A DNA stretch of 64,000 bases from the NCBI GenBank assembly GCA_013397435.1, contig VZRG01000269.1, forward strand, positions 1-64,000, read 5' to 3'. Below are positions 57,261 through 64,000 of the stretch, one piece after another; within the stretch, counting starts at the first letter, position 1, and each line of letters starts with the position of its first letter. Made by a program: the position numbers and the translations under genes. The DNA is from Erythrocercus mccallii (Eukaryota > Chordata > Aves > Passeriformes > Dicruridae). Under the pieces are notes generated by a model. The model was not told the origin of the DNA. It did no database searches and worked only from the letters and a program-made list of their open reading frames with translations.

Positions 57261-59554
57261 GTTTTGTCAGGAGGATTAAAAAAAGAGGGCAAGAGAGGAG
57301 GAAACTAAGAGAGATGGTTTCCAGGCTGGAAAGGATGTGGAGGATGGAGACAACAAGAGGCAGGACCAAGAGAGCTCGATTTGGCTGGTGTTTCCAGCAG
57401 TTTTCCTGATGGACAATTGGCCTCTCTGGTTTTTCCAGCAGACAGCTACTCCAGTTTTCTATTTCCCAAAGAGAGACACACTCGCTAGGCTCCTCAGTCA
57501 CTAGTATTCCAGTTTTGCTGTGCTTACACACAGACCAGTCCTCTCAGCCTGGAAATTCAAGTGGATTTCAGTGAGAGAGCAGGACAGACTGTGCCCATCA
57601 AGCACAGGACATGGCCAGTTGAGTACACTGACCAGCAACCTGTTGACACACTACTGGTCCCTTCTGTCCCTCAATCCTTCTATTTTAGCATGCTTTTTCC
57701 TCCACAAACCACCTTGGTCCTTTCTTTTTGTTCCTTTGGTCTTTCCCCGAAATACCCCTATAAGTCCTGTATAAGTCCCAAATGCTTTTGCTCTGCATCC
57801 CATAATGCGTGCCATTCTCCCTAGGCAGTGTCCTAGGGATTCACAACCCTGGCCCATGCCACCCACATCTCCAGCAGTGATGGTCTCTCTTGCTGCCCCA
57901 TTGCCCTTTGCTCTGCTGATACCACTGTTTGCACAGCTCCGTGTGGATGTCTGAGGCTTGCACGGAGAGAAGCGCTGGCTCTGTGACTAATGTTATTTGG
58001 GTAACAGCATGCCACAAAAATTCAAAGGTGTTTCAGAGCTGCCATAAGGCAGCTGGTAAGATTTCCAACTCCTCCCAAGTAGCATAGGTGTCTCCCTTTT
58101 TGAAATGAGTGAATGCTAAGGAACTCAGTTTGGTGAGCCATTTCTAGGAAAGGAAAAAAAATGAAATCTTTCTGATCTGACCCTTGAATCTCCTAAGAAG
58201 TTTTACACATTTGGGGATTGGAGTCCTTAGCAATTGGCAAAAATCAGACTTCTTGTGAAGTGTGATGGAACCGTCTTTTGCATGTGAACTGCCTAACCAA
58301 GAAAGCATAGCAGTCAGATTCATATGCTCCATGTAGCCATTAAACAAGCTGTAAAGCTGCATCACCATTGCTCGGTTCAGGCTGGGACATTTTGGTTTTT
58401 GTGGTCACTGATCAAGTGCAATTGTTTGTTATGGACGGGTTGGCATGTTCATTCATTGATTCCGCAGGCATTCCTGCTGCAGATGGAACAGAGGTGCCTT
58501 AGCCAGGGCATCCAGTTGTTTGAGCAGGGCAGCTTACCTCCAGGTTTTGATAGTTTTACAGTGTCTGGAAACAGACACTCACATTCTAGTGAGAGCAAAT
58601 TAATGGGTTTTTTTCATGGATTAACCCCCAGTGAGGCACTCCAAGGCTCCACACAAAGGCAGTGAAAAAGCTCTGCCGTGCCTGCTGTGTGTGGGCTGGC
58701 AGGGCACACTCTCACCTTTCCTCTCTGGAAGGGGCTGTTTCAGCCTGCTTTGCTTCTCCTGCCAGCACCTCACTTAAGCACACACAGGATGTTACTCTTC
58801 CTGTGGTGCCTGATGTGTTAATGGGATACGTTTAAAGCCAACTCCACTGTAATTTCATTTTCCTTAGGGACGGGGTGGAAGCACTTTCTCCTCAGAGCTA
58901 CATCCTTGCTGCTCACTCTGTCTCTCTCACAGAGTCTGCAGCATGTTCATTTCTCTCCCAGATAATGAAAAATGCCAGGAGCCAGGCAAGCCCTGGAGGA
59001 GCCCTTGTGGATGTACTGCTACTCTGCACCACACAACACAGGCTAAGCCCCATCTTCTCTCCCTGCAGTGGCCTGGGCCATGGCCTCTTTCTACTGCCTG
59101 CTGTTTGTTCTAGGACAGCTGGACCATGCATCCTACAGCAGTCTGCACCTTCAACTGGAAATCACTCAGTACACAAGCTTTTGATACAATTCTTTAATGA
59201 GAGCTTGTTGCCCAGCATGTCACACCAAAGTGCTGCCGTTGGGCTTGGGGTTTGTAGGTTCTGACCCAAAAGCTGTCATTTACTGTACAAAATCATTCAG
59301 GAGCTTCCCAGACCAGCAAAGGACCCCTTCCCCATATGATGTTGCAGTTGCAGTGGCTGAGATGGAGGCTAGTTCTCAGGGCATAAAAGAGAGGGAGCTA
59401 CTGGCAGGGCTTTTCCCCAAGGGTCCCATAGTCCTGTAATTCAGTTCCCTTCAGTCTGAAAATCCTCTGTCAATCTTCAGAGTTTACAGAGAAACTTGTC
59501 TGCTTTCTGGGGCACTCAGGGCTGCCTGAGATGAATGGGCAGCCAGGGGAGGGA
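57261..59554. other. Unique non-coding DNA, no gene seen
   Basis: Pyrimidine-rich patches and short frames up to 129 codons without recognisable domains. No RNA gene or named repeat. Confidence 0.5.
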
Positions 59555-59670
59555 GTGTTGTTTTTCTGTCTGAACAGTTGATGTTTTTCTGTTGTGTGGG
59601 TTGGGATATGTTGCTGGATTTGATTTTGGTTTGCTGTATTGTTGTTTGTTGAATAGCTTGGGGGGTTGTA
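59555..59670. repeat. G/T-rich low-complexity stretch
   Basis: The plus strand is dominated by G and T (TGTTGTGTGGGTTGGGATATG, TTTGGTTTGCTGTATTGTTG). It is a milder counterpart of the A/C tracts, here with G/T on the plus strand. Confidence 0.5.
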
Positions 59671-60149
59671 TATAACATTGAAATGGTTGGGGCCTGCAAG
59701 GGGTGCTTTTTTCCTGGCATTTAAAAAGAAATCAAAATAGATGAGACATTTTTCTTGTAATTAGAGATCGTACCTAAATCAAATGCTTTAGACCCCACTC
59801 CCCTCCTATTCCCCTGCTTCCCACCCCTCTCTCCCTCCTACACACATACAAAGTTCAGCTGTTTGGGAATGCAGCTGAGAATTTCCTACTGTCTGTTAAG
59901 AATGAAGTAAACCTGTTTTCCTGGCTCTTTTAAAAAACCCAACCTACAATGAGAAGCATACCCATGGTTCTCATGGCTATTCTGTAGCTGGCACTCCTCT
60001 CCGCCTGCGGTGTAGGTTGTTTCAGAATTACCCTCAACAGGCAGTTCCCCTGCTCAGAGGTCAAGGTCGGTGCAGTGATGGCCACGTCCCTCTGCTGGCA
60101 CTTCCCTGTGGGAATGACATTACTCCTCAGACCTCTCCCCCTCCTACTC
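59671..60149. other. Unique non-coding DNA
   Basis: C-rich segment near 59790-59845 and unique sequence. No gene or repeat that I can name. Confidence 0.5.
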
Positions 60150-60310
60150 CCTACAGCCTGTTATTAAACAAGGACAAGTGAGTAGCTTGTCTGTGTCTGT
60201 GTGCGAGAGCGCAACTCTGTCACCTGATGCATACAGATGGCTTATTAACCAATTAATTCATAGGACTAAATTGGCTAAATCAAACTAAATGACACCCAAT
60301 TGCTGTACAA
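60150..60310. promoter_or_regulatory. Candidate conserved non-coding block, homeodomain sites
   Basis: GACAAG and CTTGTC form an inverted repeat around TGAGTAG at 60173-60191. Then come retained CpGs in GTGCGAGAGCGCAA and a homeodomain-type cluster CTTATTAACCAATTAATTC with GACTAAATTGGC. The density of TAAT/ATTA cores in about 100 bases resembles a developmental enhancer. No conservation data were available. Confidence 0.3.
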
Positions 60311-61059
60311 GGGTAGAAATGGATTGGAATAAGTGTTTCTTAAATGCCAGCCTCGTTGAGCAAAGGAATGAGTAGCAGAGGGAGGAGGGGGCCTTACGGA
60401 GGAGTGGGGATGACAGCAGATCCTGGCAGGCAGCATGAGCAGAGCCATCCATGGCATCACGTCCTAGGGAAGGAAGTGCCTCATGAGCCTGTGGCAGTTT
60501 GTGCTGCCAAGAAATCGGATCACTCTTTTTGCTGGTGACACTTTAGGCCTGGGAATGCCTCTGGAAAGGGAGTCCCAGCCACTGCCTCATTCTGTGTCCT
60601 GGGCCAAAGAAGGGGTCTACTTGCAGCCCAGACTTTGGTTGAAGCACAAATTATTAAGTGAACTATTGTTGATTACAGCATGAATACATCTATTATTCAT
60701 TTGTCCAAGGAGCGAGGGTTTGATTTTTCAGAAGTGCAGCCTACCTCCTCCTCTGTCTGAAGTCCCTAGGAACAATTATGTTCATCTTCCTGAAAACTGG
60801 TTCTTTCTCCCTTCTATAACCATGCCCTCAGGACTGGCCAGAGCAGCTACACACAGCTGGAATGCTTCTGTGTGCCTCGCCTGCAGCAGTAGTACCAGTT
60901 GCTTAAAGATGCTTCTCTCTGTTTTTTTCCCTTGGCATTTTTTATTTGGGGGTGGGGATGGGCTGACCTTGGCTGGTTGCTGCATGCCCACAAAGGTGCT
61001 CTATCTCTCCTCCTCAGCAGGACAAGAGAAGATAACAACTACTGTCACTGCCACAACAG
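60311..61059. other. Unique non-coding DNA
   Basis: Short unrecognised frames and a G-rich patch at 60947-60962. No gene. Confidence 0.5.
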
Positions 61060-61870
61060 ACTAGATTGAGAAAATTAATTTAATTTGTTGCCAGTTAATA
61101 AGAGAGTAGGATAGTGAGAAATTAGAACAAAACTAAAAACGTCTTCCCCACCACCCCTTCTCCCCAGGCTTAGCTTCACTGCCAAGTCTCCTTCCTCCCC
61201 CACGTGCTACACAGGGGGACAGGGAATATGTGTTGCAGTCTGTCCATAACACTTTGTCTCTGGTGCTCCTTCCTCCATGTGCTCTTCCCTTACTGCAGTG
61301 TGCAGTCCTTCCCACAGGAGACAGTTCTTCAGGAACTGCTTCAATGTGGGTTCTTCACATGGGGCACAATTTTCAGGAATTAAATGCCCTATGTGTTGTA
61401 GCTTCTGATGGAAAGCTTGTTCCTGTATAAGCTCCGCTCCATGGCCACAGCTCCTGTTAGGAGCCTGCTCCAGCAGGGGCTTTTCAAGGGCTGCAGCTTC
61501 CTCCAAGGCACATCTACCTCCTGCGTGTGGGTCCTCCCGAGGCTGCAGAGGAATCTGCTCCTGCGTTTGGAGCACCTTCTCCCCTCCCTCTTCACTGACC
61601 TTGGTGTGTGCAGGGCATTTTTTCTTACATTATCTCTTCCCTTGCAGATGCTGAACAGTTATTTTCCATTCTTTCTTAATTATGTTATTGCAGAGGCACT
61701 ACCTCCATCACTGGTTGACTCAGCTTTGGACTGTGACAGGTTTGGAATGGCATTTTGGAGCCAGGAAAACAAGGCTAAGTCCAACATGGGAGCAGGTCCT
61801 GCTGTCTTCTCACAGAAGCCACTTCTGCAGCCTCTCTTCCCTCTGCCTTACCATATAAGCTAAACAGAAT
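61060..61870. mobile_element. Avian LTR-type interspersed repeat with internal degenerate units
   Basis: I recognise this as a dispersed bird repeat, probably a retroviral LTR or leader. It runs from the AATTAATTTAATTTGTTGCC start block, through CTTAGCTTCACTGCCAAG and TGTCCATAACACTTTGTCTC near 61239, then a series of degenerate units built on GCTCCAGC(A/G)(G/T)GGG plus TGCAG. It ends with CTTCACTGACCTTGGTGTGT near 61588, GGCACTACCTCCATCACTGG near 61695 and TCTCACAGAAGCCACTTCTGCAGCC near 61808. The 122-codon minus-strand frame (61575-61207) is the kind of spurious product this repeat often gives in bird annotations. The exact family, strand and ends are uncertain. Confidence 0.6.
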
Positions 61871-62884
61871 ATGTTACAAGGGACTGTTTTTCAAATAGGA
61901 GAGCACACCTTTTTTTCTCTACTGAATGCTGACCTTTGCTCTGTTTTGTGATATAAAAGATGGATTTGGTAGGATTTACTGGATGACCAGGAGTGGGAGG
62001 TATTTCCTCTGATCCCAGTTCAGTTTAACAACTACTGAAATACCTGAGTCATAACTTCATTTGGAATAGTGGAGGGGGTACAAAAGAAAAAAAAAAGAAG
62101 GCAGGAGCTGCACATCAGAAACTACTTTTTTGTGTTTTATGTTGCTGTTTGAATATTTTGCCTGCCTCAAGGCTATATCTCATACCAGCATATCAAAACT
62201 TAGGTTGCTTGTACCACTGTTCTGCCTGAGCAAGGTTTCCTGGCTGCTTCCCTTGGCAGGAACTTCATCTTTCTAGTCATGACAAAGGGAGTCTGTGGCT
62301 CTCCTTAAGGTGTGGTAGGGAGATGGTCCATGTGGGAATATGGGAGATGCCAAATCCTTCCATGAAGCAGAGCCATCCCAGCAACAGCTTATGGCAGTTT
62401 CTTGCTAACAGCATCTTTGTTCAGCATGACCCAAGGCAGACTCTTCGGTTGATTATTCAGCCTGTGGTATCTTGGTCAGTGCTGTCTCCCCCAGGCGTCA
62501 CTGGAAAACTGTATCCAAGTGCCTGAGGACATGAAAAGCAGGGGCTGCTGTCCATGGACATGCCCAGGAAAGTGTTTCTGGAACTGGGTCTGAGGAGGGA
62601 CTTTACTGAGGTTAAGTCTGGATTGGTGTTGTCTGGGGGGCAGTTGGACTTGGTGTGTGCAGGGTAGGGGCAATTTTTGTCTGGTACAGGAGACACTGTT
62701 GCATAAAGTGGCAGCTTTCTGGCAGAAGAAAGGGTGAATCCTTTAGTTTGGGACAGGAGTGGAAGGTGTGTCTTGGTGACTGTCACCAGGGCCAGCTGAG
62801 AAAAGAGCGACAGCACGCCTTAGCAAACCTTGCAGAATCAAGGCACTCGCAGCGCACTTCCATACACAGCAGGAACCAGAACCT

Positions 62885-62960
62885 CAGGGCCCAGCACATG
62901 TGCATACACATGCACACATGCAGCATGCATGCTCACAGCCACATGCCACAAGCATGCACA
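62885..62960. repeat. Degenerate CACATGCA-rich repeat
   Basis: Repeated CACATG, ATGCACAC and GCATGCATGC words in about 75 bases, nearly alternating purine and pyrimidine. A worn minisatellite-like tract with possible Z-DNA tendency. Confidence 0.6.
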
Positions 62961-63294
62961 TAGCTCTGGCCCCCCTGTTGGGCCAGCATGAGCAGATTAC
63001 ACCCAGGCACAGCCTGGAACATATGTGTTCATGGAGTACAGCCCGTTAGGAATGAAACCTGCGCATATGCAAAACTGCCAAGAACACATTCCCCAGCACC
63101 CTAATGCTGGCTGTGGATAACCACCAAGCAAACACATGCCTGACTATTATGTCAGTGTTAAAACTGCTCTTCTTCAGTTGCTGCAGCAAGATAAAGTATC
63201 CAAAGCCCGTCATGCTGCGGCATCTTTTTCAAGGCTGCACTACACAGAGTGTGTATAAAATATTGAATCATTTAGAAGATTTTCATCTTTTCTC

Positions 63295-63310
63295 TTTTTT
63301 TTTTTTTTTT
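63295..63310. repeat. Poly-T run (16 bases)
   Basis: T16 on plus, preceded by CTTTTCTC, followed by GAAAG. No retroposon body is recognised beside it. Confidence 0.7.
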
Positions 63311-63426
63311 GAAAGAAGAATGGGATTTACACTTTGTCCAGTGGCAGAACAAATGTTTTATGTGCTGGAGCCAGGACTACTGCTTTAGACCCTTTGATGC
63401 ATATATTTTGTGGCCTTTTTTTCTCC

Positions 63427-63450
63427 TTTTTTTTTTTTTTTTTTTTTTTT
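63427..63450. repeat. Poly-T run (24 bases)
   Basis: T24 on plus, preceded by T7CTCC and followed by ACTC. Lies 117 bases after the T16 run. If both are reversed poly-A tails, the sequence between could be a short retroposed piece on minus, but I recognise nothing in it. Confidence 0.75.
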
Positions 63451-64000
63451 ACTCTTAGAATCATGCCTCTGAAAAGGGTCAAATCAACCATTTGGAAGGG
63501 TAATTTTTTATTCTTAGCACAAAGTGTACTCCAAGAGCTGTAAAACAAACTTTGTCACCCTTTCATTAACATTTGTCCTCAAAAGATCCCTCACATTCCC
63601 TTGGCCCTAATAACTCTTATTATCCCTGAAGAAACAGCCTGAGCAAAGGAATGCTTTCATAATTCCACAGATGAAGTAGTAAGTTGTATGTGATTTCCAT
63701 TCAAGGAGAAATGGACTGACAGAAAATTTAGCCATGCACCCGCAGACAAGCTGGACCACTCAAGACTTTTGTGGAGGATTGTGTTTTTCCTCCCTTCAGT
63801 GCTCTGCTGCAGGTGCCTGTTTCCTGGAGGCTCTGATCAGGCACAGAGGTTAATTGGCTCAGTGGACTTCTTCACAGCCTGTGTGTGGTGTTGGCTTGCT
63901 TTAGTTGGGAGTACATTTTTCTGGTTTCAAAAAGTCCATTTTAGGTGGAGAGGGATGGCCTGTGGCTCAGGACAGGCCATTGGCTCAGGCTCTCCACTGT

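Larger units (their letters stand above)
61871..64000. other. Unique non-coding DNA, no gene seen
   Basis: Contains an ATGCA-rich stretch and two long T runs, annotated separately. Short frames only, none recognisable. Sequence at 63560-63720 is AT-rich with GGAATG and CATTAAC words but no clear signal. Confidence 0.5.

Noticed and set aside
63295..63450. Two T runs as tails of a processed pseudogene on minus
   Set aside because: Nothing between or beyond them resembles a known transcript, and target duplications were not evident.
1..64000. tRNA, rRNA, CRISPR array, phage or bacterial operon
   Set aside because: No cloverleaf with an internal box pair, no direct-repeat/spacer array and no tightly packed coding frames were found. 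The repeats show that the DNA is avian.

Overview
The window is vertebrate nuclear DNA, almost certainly from a bird. It carries several 3'-truncated CR1 LINE copies with the typical avian CR1 tail, a 533-base solo LTR of a family I recognise from avian genomes, a second avian LTR-type repeat, and a background of old, diverged MIR-like SINE copies in otherwise AT-leaning unique sequence. The CR1 and LTR types suggest a neoavian, perhaps passerine, species. I inferred the repeat families by reading against remembered consensus sequences, not by alignment.

I could not identify a protein-coding gene with confidence. The longest open frames (199 codons at 10299-10898 minus, 192 codons at 30343-30921 minus) are no longer than chance allows in 64 kb. 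They show no recognisable domain, and most face open frames on the opposite strand. The window therefore looks like a long intron or an intergenic stretch. The best hints of transcription are splice-type or promoter-type signals: a CpG-dense island with a good-context ATG and a splice donor at 2941-3160, a TATA-type block ending in a donor at 32490-32627, and a branchpoint, pyrimidine tract and AG fused directly to GTAAGT at 46845-46886.

Layout. 1-2.3 kb: unique. 2.3-3.8 kb: CR1, CpG island, CR1, A/C-only tract. 3.8-17 kb: unique DNA with MIR fragments and two regulatory-looking blocks (12.4 and 14.0-14.2 kb). 17-24.6 kb: CR1 fragments, including a decayed reverse-transcriptase piece on the minus strand. 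24.6-31.5 kb: MIR, a CpG-enriched patch, then the solo LTR. 31.5-44 kb: unique, with a MIR pair in opposite orientations at 39.0-39.3 kb. 44-50.2 kb: the densest regulatory-looking part, with a CpG-rich homeodomain-site block, a MIR, the recursive-splice-like site, a perfect 26-base inverted repeat, and a block with a 16-base POU-type palindrome. 52 kb: a 125-base tract made only of A and C. 55-64 kb: MIR, two further conserved-looking blocks, the second LTR-type repeat, and poly-T tracts.

Nothing here resembles a bacterial or phage system, a CRISPR array, a tRNA or an rRNA. The most useful follow-up is alignment to other bird and mammal genomes (conservation of the blocks) and RNA evidence (sawtooth or junction reads at 46880, 5' ends near 3000 and 32520).
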